Source: Shewanella fidelis ATCC BAA-318
GTDB taxonomy: Bacteria > Pseudomonadota > Gammaproteobacteria > Enterobacterales > Shewanellaceae
Length of the DNA stretch: 64,000 nucleotides
NCBI RefSeq assembly: GCF_000518605.1
Contig: NZ_KI912460.1
Span: forward strand, 191,741-255,740
Reading direction: 5' to 3'
Below the pieces are notes generated by a model. That model was not told the origin of the DNA and did not search any database. It saw nothing but the letters and a program-made list of their open reading frames with translations. The position numbers and the translations under genes are program-made. The stretch's first letter is position 1, and the number at the start of each line of letters is the position of its first letter. Of this stretch, positions 54,501 to 63,384 are shown piece by piece.

Positions 54501-55790
54501 TCCTTCAGGAATAGCATTCCCTGCTTTAAACTGTCTTAACCCAGAACGCCAAGACGATGAGTAATCATACTCCCATACAAACTCTTCTTTGCCAGTCTTT
54601 ATTTTTTTCTTCACTAAACTATATGTTTTATAACAAGGCGCGAGAAAACCCCAAGCATAATCTCGAGCTTTATTTTGGAATCGCTCTTCAAAGCTAAATT
54701 CACCGACAGCACCATCAGGGTGTTTAACTCTCATCGTTCCTGAAAGCTGTGAAAACAAGATACATGGTGGGTTTGATGCTCCTCCATCTAGAAGTTCGTC
54801 AGACGGCCAAGCATCTATTTGATATAGGTTATACTCCCATTTCTTACCATCTGGTCTAGTAATAACCCCATTATTATAAATCCACTTTTGTTGATAACTG
54901 TTAGTAGAATCAGTTGCTAGGACTGTTTTCTCTTGCCCATTATAATGTACCTCAATTCTCCGACCATCATTACTCGAAATAGATTTTAATCCTTTTTTTG
55001 AATATTTATAGTTTAGACGATTGCCAAACCTATCCTCAATTTTTGATACATATATTCCAGTATGCTCTCTAAAATGAGGGCTATCAGGTAAAACGACCAT
55101 AAATGCACCCTCTACATTTAGTGATTTTTCAGGTGTTACTCCATCGCCGTTATTAAAATAGTAAATATGACCATTAGGTAAATTAACTTTAAACCCTTCT
55201 CTTCCATGCTCTGAGTAACAGCTCACAATCCATTTATTTCGGGTGATAAAGCGGTACTCGCTAGTTGACTTACCGATAGAACCATTATTGAATAACAATG
55301 CTTCAGAGCCGATACCTGGGATAACAATTCTTGGCGTTGTATGAAATGCTCGGCTAGCTTCTTCATCTATGCCATCTCTGGATTTTTGTATATTTCCACT
55401 ACAGAACTTTCCAAGTTGCCAGTCGGTAGGTAATGATGATTTTTTTGTTACATGGCTATATGCAGAAAACGCTTCAATTCTTGGAATATTTTCTTCCCAG
55501 CCTAAGGAGTCTGGCATATACGTTTGATAAAAAGTTCTATAGGACATATCTAAATTAGAATTGCCAGGAATGACAGCATCCCGCCTTTCAAACCTCAATG
55601 TGCCATTGTAAAGGCTCAGGTTTTCTCCAAAAAGATCGGATTTATAGCTATTAAGTTCATAATTTATATTTTGGTTGTCTGTATAGTTCCTTAAATAGTC
55701 CATTTGAGATTGATAAGCTTCATCGGCTTGCGCAGACGAACAGCTTATTAGTAAAAAAGTGAGCCAACTGCACTTTCTTAGCAGTATCAT
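51546..55790 (-). CDS. Large secreted Rhs/YD-repeat protein lacking the core domain
   Basis: A 1414-aa protein. The signal peptide MILLRKCSWLTFLLISCSSA is cut after about AQA (22). An N-terminal region (to about 450) precedes many YD repeats such as YDNLGRLR, YDGLGNITSR and YDSRGNVI, ending with TIYLGKQIIAEID near residue 1280. In usual Rhs proteins the core domain follows at this point; here the chain continues with a Pro-rich linker and an Ig-like domain (SWTTKGAETCSG to ASLTCVGRGGSTTK) and then stops. The core is encoded by the next gene, which overlaps by 11 nt. There is no PAAR or T6SS signature; Sec export is indicated. Confidence 0.9.
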   Translation of the reverse strand: MILLRKCSWLTFLLISCSSAQADEAYQSQMDYLRNYTDNQNINYELNSYKSDLFGENLSLYNGTLRFERRDAVIPGNSNLDMSYRTFYQTYMPDSLGWEENIPRIEAFSAYSHVTKKSSLPTDWQLGKFCSGNIQKSRDGIDEEASRAFHTTPRIVIPGIGSEALLFNNGSIGKSTSEYRFITRNKWIVSCYSEHGREGFKVNLPNGHIYYFNNGDGVTPEKSLNVEGAFMVVLPDSPHFREHTGIYVSKIEDRFGNRLNYKYSKKGLKSISSNDGRRIEVHYNGQEKTVLATDSTNSYQQKWIYNNGVITRPDGKKWEYNLYQIDAWPSDELLDGGASNPPCILFSQLSGTMRVKHPDGAVGEFSFEERFQNKARDYAWGFLAPCYKTYSLVKKKIKTGKEEFVWEYDYSSSWRSGLRQFKAGNAIPEGYKIPSPVPSNVDRHLTKTTTITSPNQDKTIHYINRDHYSYLEGTTVAEEVYSKSGHLLRQIEYSHKRSGTYGSRSVTHVEGNSFLNINAAILNKTKTSQSGDIFEKKINKFDSFDKPLSITETSNNGEDVRYSLKYDNDRTHWVLSKLKSKDTVGVGSFPDVEYSYYSPESAHASLLYQVKKFGKLQATFSEYHPDGNIKRIDYDSSGLRYSKLEDYYRGRARKITLPCATPNACNTVNGSTTNTMIAKSTINGDGTTGSITDFRGHKTTYNYNPIGWLTKIDYGDNKWTDKLINYTQVNYADDGIAGSEIVVGQLKQTVTQGNYERVRYFDGLLRPTLTKERDKSNDDTIRYQQTVYDFENKPTLESFPSGNASNMMGVETKYDALGRVTAIKRESDDSSTEITYLSGNRKQTSDANQNITTSTYYAYGHPSFNAPTLIEAPDSSDIEISYNKFGQVKSITQKGVTEKYLYDNHQQLCKTYRPETGVTAFGYNAQGQRIWRAEGTNGGSDSCAASSVPASHKVIMKYDNLGRLRTELFPEPSLNKNYSYDLNGNLSSLNSGSGNSAITWEYKYNSINLLEEETLSMDGKSFSLDWTYNNLGALLSLKYPSGRKVTYYPNALGQPTKVNEGTVNYTNNVKYHPNGTIKQLTYGNGIVRNINLDTSGRIDEIKDFKGARHKLNIDPRYDLNDNVVGVIDWIDRSNDIDNMRYDGVNRLLSADGKWGRGYYRYDGLGNITSRSISGSVINYNYNHLNQLDRLTGAYAYRYRYDSRGNVIHNGRYNLNFNHANQLTAAKGLAYRYDGHNRRVKKQNDYSIYSQGGQLLHREKANGKKTDTIYLGKQIIAEIDLIGDINQPPPELPIAKPSINLKFSTHNLGGDRGCRKNLGCITPIYPSPYKQSQFEPLPPVDFPEWYLLSWTTKGAETCSGQILRNGSVNKILTGTSQMGISFGNDGALYQASLTCVGRGGSTTKTAIIGGNGDEY

Positions 55791-56146
55791 AAACCTATCC
55801 TTGTTATTGATTTTTTACATATTAAAGAAACATGTAATTAAGTAGGCGCTATATGAACATTTATAGGTGTCAACCTCAAAGAGATTTACACAACTTACAA
55901 ATAATCAAGAGTTATTTGACCTACGATCCAAATATCTAGTAAACCTTTAAAAGAGGTAAGCTATAGGTTCACGGTCATCCACTTAGTGCCAATTGTAAAG
56001 GAGTGTCGTCAAGGTGTTATTTATAAGTTTTACTAATTAAAATTTCACCAATTTAATTCTGTGTTGTCATATAGGCGAAACTAATAAAGGGACATTTCCT
56101 AGTTAGAAACCAAACTCTATAACCTAATGATTACTCCAATTACCCA
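55791..56146. other. Gene-free stretch upstream of the Rhs operon
   Basis: AT-rich sequence with stops in all frames. It should contain the Rhs promoter. I see no clear -35/-10 pair, operator or repeat that I would defend. Confidence 0.5.
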
Positions 56147-56200
56147 GTGTAGATGCGGCTGAAGCCGTCGAAAACATGGATGTTTTCGTTGAGCCTACAC
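56147..56200. repeat. Cruciform-forming intergenic repeat element
   Basis: Outer arms GTGTAG (56147-56152) and CTACAC (56195-56200) enclose two further hairpins, GGCT-GA-AGCC (56157-56166) and CGAAAAC (56169-56175) with GTTTTCG (56182-56188). The sequence, with the following GGACGTACTT and CAGCGATTCAGCTACAAGCTC parts, recalls a dispersed intergenic repeat of Shewanella and relatives. That recollection is not verified here. Confidence 0.55.
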
Positions 56201-56484
56201 GGACGTACTTGGGGCGATCGACAGCGATTCAGCTACAAGCTCAAACCAGCTACCCCGTAGCAACAAGCACAAAAAAATGTAATCAGCCTTCATTCCAAGG
56301 CTAACCAATTTGAGGGCAAAAGTGACTCAGCGCAGACTCGCTGACTCAAAAGTAGAAAGACATGGCCGAAAATTTATGCTGACTAATTTTGTGCAAAACG
56401 TCTTCGTCTTATACGCCCTATTCCGCGACGTTTAGCCTGAGAAGCTGCAAACTTTATTGTGACTATCAATGAAAAACCGCTATA

Positions 56485-56500
56485 CTGTATAAATATACAG
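56485..56500. promoter_or_regulatory. LexA (SOS) box of umuDC
   Basis: CTGT-ATAAATAT-ACAG, flanked by TA and T, is a near-perfect gammaproteobacterial LexA box, 17 bp before the umuD start. Confidence 0.9.
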
Positions 56501-56516
56501 TTTTCGTTGTTTTTGA

Positions 56517-56924
56517 ATGAATATTATCCCAATTTTGGCCAGTGCAGGTATCACAGGTTTTGAATCTCCTGCTACCGATTATAGACAGCTTCCACTTAGC
56601 CTTGATGAGTTATTGATTGAGCACCCAAGCTCAACATTCATCGGACTCGCCAATGGTGACTCCATGGAAGGCGTTGGTATTTTTGATGGCGATATCTTGA
56701 TTGTTGATAGGCATGTTGATGTGCGCAATCAAGACATTATCGTTGCTAACTACAATGGCGCATTTGTGTGCAAGATTATCGATAAAGTAAACCGACTGCT
56801 TTTGTCTGCCAACGAAGCACACATGAGCACGCCTATCCTTGAACACGATACCTTTAGTGTTGAAGGCGTGGTTATACGCTCAATACGCTGTCATCGTAAA
56901 AGCCCTATTCTTGAGAATGATTAA
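56517..56924 (+). CDS. umuD: UmuD-type translesion polymerase accessory protein
   Basis: A 135-aa S24-family self-cleaving protein. The cleavage dipeptide is probably Ala-Gly (residues 10-11, SAGITGF) rather than the Cys-Gly of E. coli. The nucleophile serine is in NGDSMEGVGIFDGD and the catalytic lysine in GAFVCKII. Cleavage after RecA activation yields UmuD', which works with UmuC. A LexA box precedes it and umuC starts 3 bp after its stop, so the pair is one SOS operon. Confidence 0.94.
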   Translation: MNIIPILASAGITGFESPATDYRQLPLSLDELLIEHPSSTFIGLANGDSMEGVGIFDGDILIVDRHVDVRNQDIIVANYNGAFVCKIIDKVNRLLLSANEAHMSTPILEHDTFSVEGVVIRSIRCHRKSPILEND

Positions 56925-56926
56925 CC

Positions 56927-58180
56927 ATGTATGCGCTTGTCGATGCCAATTCTTTCTATTGCAGTGCTGAACAGGTTTTTAGGCCAGAATGGCGTAACCG
57001 CCCTATCATTGTGTTGAGTAATAATGATGGTTGTATTGTTGCGGCCAATAGATTGGCGAAAGAAGCGGGCATTAAAAAGTTCGGTCCTTACTTTGAAGCA
57101 AAAAGGCTGTGTGAGCAAAAAGGTATTATCGCGTTGTCTTCAAACTATGAGCTTTACGGCTCTTTATCTGCATCTATGATGGAGGTGATTGGCCGTTTTG
57201 CCCCACAGCAGCATATCTACAGTATTGACGAGTCTTTTTTATCGTTTAAGCACTGCTACCCCGCTATACCTTGCCTAACCGAGCACGCATTAAAACTTAG
57301 GCGAGCCGTTTGGAAAGAAACGAGGTTGCCTGTTTGTGTTGGAATTGGTGAGACACTTACCTTAGCCAAAGTCGCTAATCATGCTGCAAAAAAACTCCCT
57401 GGTTATAATGGCGTTTGCGCCATTACTAACAATGAGCAACGTTCAACAATTTTAAAAACCATGAAAACCAATGATGTCTGGGGCGTTGGTAGCCGCATAG
57501 CCAAAAGGCTTGCTACAATGAACATTCACAATGCCTATGCCTTGTCACAAATGAAAGCCGGCATCGCCAGAAAGCAATTCAGTATTGAACTTGAACGAAC
57601 GGTACGAGAACTAAACGGCGAAGTGTGCAAGACTTGGGATGAAGCAAGAGCTGACAAGAAACAGATATTTTCAACTCGCAGTGTTGGCAACAGAGTGACT
57701 GATTTGCCTTCATTATGCCAAGCGTTAAGTAAACACGCTTCAACTGCAGCCGCTAAAGCAAGAACTCAAGGTTCACTGTGCAAAAGCATGCTGGTGTTTG
57801 CGTCAAACTCACCTTTTGACGAACAACCGAACGGGTTTAAATATCTGCACCATTTTGCATACCCAACAAATGACACTTGCGAACTCATTGAGGCAGCAAC
57901 TCAGGCTGCAATGGTTAGATTCAATCCCACTATTCGTTATTACAAAATCGGGGTTGGACTGATTAACTTGTGCAGTGAAGCCAATCTGCAAGGCGATTTA
58001 TTCGAGGGAGGTAGAAATCCAAGCAAGATGTTGGTGCTGGATAAAATCAACGCCAAGTACGGTACTGACACCTTGTTTCTCGCTGCCCAAGGTATATCGC
58101 AAAAATGGGGGATGCGCAGAGAAATGCTGACGCCGCAATACACTACACGCTGGAAAGACATTCCTTTGATTAAATGTTAA
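56927..58180 (+). CDS. umuC: DNA polymerase V catalytic subunit UmuC
   Basis: A 417-aa Y-family translesion polymerase. MYALVDANSFYCSAE holds the first metal-binding Asp, YSIDESFL the Asp-Glu pair, and SNNDGCIVAANR and SSNYELYG are further signatures. The length equals E. coli UmuC (422). Together with UmuD' it forms Pol V for SOS mutagenesis. No terminator was seen directly after it; endA begins 108 bp downstream. Confidence 0.96.
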   Translation: MYALVDANSFYCSAEQVFRPEWRNRPIIVLSNNDGCIVAANRLAKEAGIKKFGPYFEAKRLCEQKGIIALSSNYELYGSLSASMMEVIGRFAPQQHIYSIDESFLSFKHCYPAIPCLTEHALKLRRAVWKETRLPVCVGIGETLTLAKVANHAAKKLPGYNGVCAITNNEQRSTILKTMKTNDVWGVGSRIAKRLATMNIHNAYALSQMKAGIARKQFSIELERTVRELNGEVCKTWDEARADKKQIFSTRSVGNRVTDLPSLCQALSKHASTAAAKARTQGSLCKSMLVFASNSPFDEQPNGFKYLHHFAYPTNDTCELIEAATQAAMVRFNPTIRYYKIGVGLINLCSEANLQGDLFEGGRNPSKMLVLDKINAKYGTDTLFLAAQGISQKWGMRREMLTPQYTTRWKDIPLIKC

Positions 58181-58287
58181 TCAAAGTAGATTCTGATTAA
58201 TTAAGTTTAATTAAATCGCGCTGATTTCAACTGTAAACCCACTGATAGTTAAGGCAAAATCAGCCAAACTATTTTCATCAGAACCTT

Positions 58288-59040
58288 ATGAATATCCGTA
58301 CACTCTCTATCGCTATTGCAGCACTGCTGCCCTTAACTACGTTTGCCCAGTCTGGCGAAGGCAATACAACCATAAAGTCATTTAATAAAGCAAAGAAAAC
58401 ACTCGAACGTAAAGTTTATTACGACCATCGTGTAACGCTTTATTGTAATGCAGAGTTTGATAGCAAGAAAAACATCAAACTTCCTCGTGGATTTGCAACT
58501 GAAAAGCACGTTAAGCGTGCCAAAAGAGTTGAATGGGAACATGTTGTTCCTGCAGAAAACTTTGGCCGAACCTTTTCAGAGTGGCGTGATGGCCACCCTA
58601 ATTGTGTAAATAACAAAGGCAAAAACTTCAAAGGCCGTAAATGTGCCGAGAAAGTAAATCACGATTACCGTTTAATGCAATCTGATTTATATAACTTGTA
58701 TCCAGCGGTAGGCGCAGTGAACGCTACCAGAGCTAACTACAACTTTGCAATGCTTCCCTCTTCTGGTTCGAGCTTTGGTAGTTGCGAAGTAAAGGTTCAT
58801 GATAGAAAAGTTGAGCCGACAATTGGCTCAAGAGGCAGAATCGCAAGAACCTATTTGTATATGGAGCAAGCATACCCACGATACAAAATGAGTAAACAAC
58901 AAAAGCAGCTAATGACCGCTTGGGACAAGCAATTCCCCGTGAGCAAATGGGAATGTAAACGAGCCGAGCGCATTGAGAAGATTCAAAAAAACAGAAACAA
59001 TATTGTTTACTCTCGATGTGAAACTATGGGTTACAACTAG
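58288..59040 (+). CDS. endA: Periplasmic endonuclease I family protein
   Basis: A 250-aa nuclease of the EndA/Dns family. The signal peptide MNIRTLSIAIAALLPLTTFA is cleaved before QSGEG. The active-site motif RVEWEHVVPAENFG has the catalytic His, and the metal Asn is in NHDYRLMQSDLYNLYPAVGAVNATRANY. Eight cysteines in the mature part may form disulfides. Such enzymes degrade extracellular or periplasmic DNA. It follows the SOS operon but carries no LexA box of its own. Confidence 0.93.
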   Translation: MNIRTLSIAIAALLPLTTFAQSGEGNTTIKSFNKAKKTLERKVYYDHRVTLYCNAEFDSKKNIKLPRGFATEKHVKRAKRVEWEHVVPAENFGRTFSEWRDGHPNCVNNKGKNFKGRKCAEKVNHDYRLMQSDLYNLYPAVGAVNATRANYNFAMLPSSGSSFGSCEVKVHDRKVEPTIGSRGRIARTYLYMEQAYPRYKMSKQQKQLMTAWDKQFPVSKWECKRAERIEKIQKNRNNIVYSRCETMGYN

Positions 59041-59045
59041 AGTAG

Positions 59046-59078
59046 AAGTCGTAGCCATTTTATAGGTGGCTACGACTT
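59046..59078 (+). terminator. Hairpin terminator after endA
   Basis: A 12-bp perfect stem, AAGTCGTAGCCA (59046-59057) and TGGCTACGACTT (59067-59078). The T-run is short. Confidence 0.65.
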
Positions 59079-59281
59079 AACTTGTGTTTAGGCAGAAATT
59101 GGTAAGAGTCAAAGCTTTTAAGTAGATGACTCTTATTAGGAAAAGTATTGCAATCAGGTATCCAGTAACGCCCGATTAAGTAGCCCGAAACGCACAACGA
59201 TAGTTTCTGCATAGCACCATAACCACAGAGATATCTGCAAACCAAAAATGCCACACGTTAAGGGGCTGCTTGAATTGCTTG

Positions 59282-59923
59282 TTATAAAGCTTTGCTGAAC
59301 TTATCGAGTATCTTTTGTGGGTACTCAAGCGTAGCTTTATCTACCCCAAAGAATTCTAAACTGTCTCGAATAGAAAGAGCTGCCAAGTTTATTGCTTGTT
59401 CGAAAAATTGAAGTAACTTTTCATCATCGTAGGCTGATCCCAGTAAAACTTGGGAATCTTTCGAGTTACTCTCGATTAAAGCACCTACATTGCCGTGTGC
59501 GTACATTGACAACATCGAATAGTAGCCATTATACAATTCAACTAAATCAGCTTTTTTGAAGCGATCCCACACGGAGAGCTTTTTACCTAACTTTCTGTAT
59601 TCTGCCGCTTTATCACTTTCAATATGTTTTTGAAGCTCGTAAAGCCGTTGGTATTGAGCTTTTGTCATAGCCTCAGGATAACTTTTGTCTTTAATGCAAC
59701 ATTGGAGATCTGCGAAAGTTTCTAATGCAGAGCGTAAAACTATAGGGACTGATGATATTCGATGATTATTTAAAAGAACTACAGCATCTAAGCATAGTTC
59801 CGTAACCCTAATTGCTAATGCAATGATGTACTTTTCCTGTAGATTGTCGTGAACTAACGATGCGAATTTCTCATCTCGAAATTGCAATAGTCCAACCCAA
59901 TCATCTACTTTATTTGAACTCAT
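59282..59923 (-). CDS. DUF5677-like protein
   Basis: A 213-aa, mostly helical protein. The segment VPIVLRSALETFADLQC near residues 58-75 matches the RS-x-LE pattern of DUF5677-type proteins, which often sit in defence or accessory regions. There is no signal or membrane segment. Function is unknown. It has no operon partner; the 240 bp between endA and this gene hold no other gene. The identification is by pattern only. Confidence 0.65.
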   Translation of the reverse strand: MSSNKVDDWVGLLQFRDEKFASLVHDNLQEKYIIALAIRVTELCLDAVVLLNNHRISSVPIVLRSALETFADLQCCIKDKSYPEAMTKAQYQRLYELQKHIESDKAAEYRKLGKKLSVWDRFKKADLVELYNGYYSMLSMYAHGNVGALIESNSKDSQVLLGSAYDDEKLLQFFEQAINLAALSIRDSLEFFGVDKATLEYPQKILDKFSKAL

Positions 59924-60402
59924 TATCTACCTTGCTTTATAACAGTATATTAGGCTCAATTCCCAATAAGAACGGTTTCTTAATAAGAACAGCTCGCCAA
60001 TACTTTAATCACTCAAGACTAACAGCAAACCAGTATGTTAACAATTGGTTAGAACACGGAGAGAATCGGTTCCTTGTTTTTTATCTGAGTAAAACAAAGA
60101 ACCTCCTGCAGTGCTTAAAGTGTAATATTCACACAGGAAGAAAAAGTCACTAGGCTCAGCCTATGCGATGATTCAGGGGGATAAGTGAGTCAGCGAAGTT
60201 CACGCTTACACGACAATGACAGAATTTATTTATAACCGATAAAAAACAGTCGGCCTTAGCGTAAATAGTGAGGTCTGGTGAAGGTCCTAGAACAGTTAAC
60301 TGGTTGCGTAGTTCCTTTGGACTATTACCGAGTTTAATGCTTTAGGGTATATTAAAAAAAAATCTGCAAAGCGATTCACTGTTAACTATTAGCGATACCC
60401 TT
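59924..60402. other. Gene-free stretch, 479 bp
   Basis: An open reading overlapping the start of the DUF5677-like gene runs to 60153 on the plus strand (ends NIHTGRKSH), but it has no ribosome binding site and no family I know. Beyond it I see nothing but AT-rich sequence. Confidence 0.45.
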
Positions 60403-60744
60403 ATGAAGATACTCTATAAGACATACCGAGAAATAATACTGATAGCCGTATTGATGCTGTTGTTATACATAAGGGAGTTTGATTTTTCTGATGTTAACGT
60501 GTGGATAGTTATTTTATTTAGCGCTGCTGTATCCCTCTGGTTGTATTTTTTACTAGAATATAAAATAACAAACCTTTATCTAATCTACTTGATCACCTTT
60601 ATTTTTTTAATATCTGCTGACTATACAGGTCTAAATACTGTTTATCTTGTCCTTATTGTGCAAACTGTAATTTTACTTTGTCTAAAAATTAAGACGATAA
60701 TAATTGAAAAACACAACATATTAAACAGCAGTTCTGAGGAGTAG
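60403..60744 (+). CDS. Hypothetical four-helix membrane protein
   Basis: A 113-aa very hydrophobic protein with helices at about residues 8-23, 32-50, 57-72 and 80-95, and a charged C-terminal tail (KTIIIEKHNILNSSSEE). I do not recognise it. It is more AT-rich than its neighbours and no Shine-Dalgarno stands before the ATG, so transfer or a young gene is possible. It is a single gene in an accessory-like stretch. Confidence 0.5.
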   Translation: MKILYKTYREIILIAVLMLLLYIREFDFSDVNVWIVILFSAAVSLWLYFLLEYKITNLYLIYLITFIFLISADYTGLNTVYLVLIVQTVILLCLKIKTIIIEKHNILNSSSEE

Positions 60745-60818
60745 TTGAACTCATCATTCATATTAAACCGCTGCCCTATTCGCCCTATATTTGTCTAAGG
60801 CGAATAGGTTTTAGATCA

Positions 60819-61810
60819 TTACTGGCGGCGGATAAATGATTCAATATACGCGGGAGTTCGCGCATTTAAGATAGGATCTGCGGATGGTTTGATCCCCTGT
60901 GGTAACAATACTGGATTGAATATTCCTTTGTCACACTGCATGGTTGCAGTTTCACTATCGCTGCGCCCATCAATCACCACTTGCCCCACTAAAAGACGCT
61001 CGCGTGATTCTGGCCACAAAACAGTAGGATCGTTAATTTCATCACTTGGTTCAGCGAATTTAATGTACAGATCCCAGGTTGCAGGCTTTTGTTGGATCCG
61101 AGTTAACATTTCTTGTTTTAGAAAGTCGCTTGGTAATGCCTCAAGTTGAGTTTGGCTAAGGTTAATAACGCCATCAACAGGTTCAAAACTCCAACGGCCG
61201 GGCTTAATATCACCATTATTGGCACTAAACAAAAAACTGTTAACCCCAAAATAGCGACTATTGGCAAAACTGGCACTTGGCTGCAAGGTGTTGATGAAAT
61301 CAAAAAACGCTTTAGCATTAGGCTGATTTTCCACAAGCCATTGCTTACCTTCAGCTCCCTGCTTCACCTTTGTTTGAAAATTAAAAAACTCTTCTAAGTT
61401 ACTGGCAAAAAATACCGGAGAGTTTGTGGTTACAAAATTAAGACTTTCCTTGTCTCCGTCAATCTTAAGCGACATAAAGCGCCCAGCACCTTTATCCGAT
61501 GCGTGAGGGTTCGTTCCCCCAAGTGAGAAACGGGCAGTAATAGGAATTTCTGCTTGCTTAAAAAAAGGAATGGCTAACGAGTCTTGCAATTTAGGGTTAG
61601 GAATAAATGCCCTGACGTGCAAAACCCTTTGGCATGATTGCGCAACTTTACTTTTTTCCCTGCCTCGCGGCTAGTAAGATCCGGTGTTCCATTGACAGCA
61701 TCAACCAGTTCAGCACTGGTTTTATCAGCAGCGAAAACAAAAGATGAAAAGACGCTAAAACCCGTGATTAAACAGGTTTTAATGGCTAAAGATAAGACGG
61801 ATGAATGCAT
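60819..61810 (-). pseudogene. SrpA-type catalase-like gene with a 1-nt frameshift
   Basis: Two overlapping readings form one catalase-family peroxidase. The 5' part (from 61810) has a signal peptide (ITGFSVFSSFVFA) and runs through NGTPDLTSREAGKKVKLRNHAKGFCTSG. The 3' part continues as FIPNPKLQDSLAIPFFKQAEIP to SRYFGVNSFLFSANNG, with the haem-ligand Tyr region, ending at IESFIRRQ. They join at the CCC run at 61610-61612 (GGG on the coding strand): one more G would restore S-G-A-F-I-P. It is either a real loss or an assembly error. If intact it would be a periplasmic peroxidase of about 330 aa. Confidence 0.85.
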
Positions 61811-62176
61811 GGTAGTTCCTTTATAAAACAGCTAAAAAAATAGAGAGACTGTTGAACGTAAACGTCCTTTAAAATCGGTTCCCGCAGCTTTTAAAAGCGG
61901 TACACGACACGCAGTAAGTATGCTTAACTTATTGCTTTAATTGTGTTTAATTAAAATCAATTGAACTTCAATTAAACCCCAAGGAATAAGACAGGAGAAA
62001 ACAACAAAATATTTCAATGTGCTGGTGGTTAAAAAAAGGAATGCGCTATGTTGGCTTGTTCTTTAGTTAGCAATTGGTATTTAGGTTAAGCTTGATGATA
62101 AAGGTTTGGCTAAGGTGTTGCTGACGTAACTAAAATTTTGCTACGTCAGTAATACAGTTATTTCGTTTTAATGAGC
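61811..62176. other. Gene-free stretch with a palindrome
   Basis: This holds the upstream region of the catalase-like gene and the 3' flank of the phosphatase gene. It contains a perfect palindrome at 61959-61973. No gene was seen. Confidence 0.5.
61959..61973. promoter_or_regulatory. Perfect palindrome upstream of the catalase-like gene
   Basis: AATTGAA-C-TTCAATT, 149 bp before the start of the catalase-like gene. It might be an operator; I cannot name the regulator. Confidence 0.35.
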
Positions 62177-63106
62177 TTAAATTCTGACTATTGGATCCAA
62201 CGTGTCTAGCGCTGTAACACCAATAAAATGGATCTCACCAAATGCGTCAGTGAGTTTCACGGTTCCAATTGGGATCGCAGTTTCTTCAGTGTTGGCAAAA
62301 ATCTTTAATACATCATTAGCAATTAATATTGAGGTATTATCGTAACCGCCGCACCATTTAGATACATCAATAATTCTTGTGCATAGCTCTGCTGCCGAAA
62401 AACGTTGATTAAGGATCTGTTTAAAGGTACTCGCCTCAATGTAATGCGCGCCATCAGAAGTCAAAATTAACCGTTTAATTTGACGAATTTTTGGAAACTT
62501 AACTAGCTGTGGCTTTAGGTCTGCGCCCACGCCAATAAATTGCAACAAGCCTTTACTTAAATGTACGCCAGCGGCGTCTGCATTTTGGCCTGCAAAGGTA
62601 TCATCTATCGAATATTGTTTGATGCCATGGGATAGATTGGCATAAATTCGGCTGTCACCGACATTGATAGCTTCAAACTGCCCTTCACTATCTAAGATAA
62701 AAGCAGATAAGGTTGCACCGCCATTGCCACTGTATTGCGAGTAAACATCATTATTAGCATCTTCAGCCGCAGTGATTAGCCGCTCGCCAATTGGCATTAA
62801 TTGATTTTTGATACAGCTTGTTAGAAATGACGCAATGCTTAAACTTGCGCAATCTGCGCCTGATGCCATGCCGCCCATACCATCACACAGCACACCTATG
62901 ATAAAAGATTTAGCTGCCGACACTTGGACTTGCACACAAACAACACGATCTTGGTTTTCAGGTCTAATATTGCCTACGTCACTGGCCATAGCGACTGACG
63001 AGTTAAGTAACTCACGTACCGCGCCTGATTCGATAGGTCGATTTAGCCACAACTGAATATGTTGTTTTATTGCCTCTTGTTCCATAGTGTAATTCTTATC
63101 TGCCAT
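62177..63106 (-). CDS. PP2C-family serine/threonine protein phosphatase
   Basis: A 309-aa Mg/Mn-dependent phosphatase. The aspartates of the two-metal site are in GNIRPENQDRV, VLCDGMGGMASG, LTSDGAHYI and GYDNTSILI, with GDSRIYANL as a further signature. There is no membrane helix, so it is cytoplasmic. I prefer the ATG at 63106; a GTG at 63139 would add eleven residues and neither has a strong ribosome binding site. No partner kinase is in the window. The divergent neighbour is an efflux component. Confidence 0.87.
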   Translation of the reverse strand: MADKNYTMEQEAIKQHIQLWLNRPIESGAVRELLNSSVAMASDVGNIRPENQDRVVCVQVQVSAAKSFIIGVLCDGMGGMASGADCASLSIASFLTSCIKNQLMPIGERLITAAEDANNDVYSQYSGNGGATLSAFILDSEGQFEAINVGDSRIYANLSHGIKQYSIDDTFAGQNADAAGVHLSKGLLQFIGVGADLKPQLVKFPKIRQIKRLILTSDGAHYIEASTFKQILNQRFSAAELCTRIIDVSKWCGGYDNTSILIANDVLKIFANTEETAIPIGTVKLTDAFGEIHFIGVTALDTLDPIVRI

Positions 63107-63384
63107 AACCTTATATTGTCGCTCAATATAACTCACCACACAGGTTTATGGTATCGCTAAGCATCAGGCTAAAGTGGTTTCTGATTAGAACGCCCTCACC
63201 GTTTATCAATTTGTGAAAGTTTCTTCGTTTATAAGGCAATCATTTTGCAGTTTATTTTCAACGAGTACTGGCAGCGTTGGTCAGAGTCTACTATTTGTTA
63301 TTAATGACAATTATTAGTAACTCAACCATTGTCGTTAAAGAGTCTTAGTGTGAGTCAGAATAATAAAGCTAAATGGTAACAATA

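Noticed and set aside
59860..60153. Plus-strand 97-aa reading at the DUF5677-like gene start
   Set aside because: It begins inside the opposite gene, has no Shine-Dalgarno sequence and I know no homologue. A decayed fragment cannot be excluded.
63305..63319. Weak Fur-like match before the membrane fusion protein gene
   Set aside because: TGACAAT-T-ATTAGTA matches 11 of 14 positions, but the region is AT-rich and the second half is poor. I have no supporting context.
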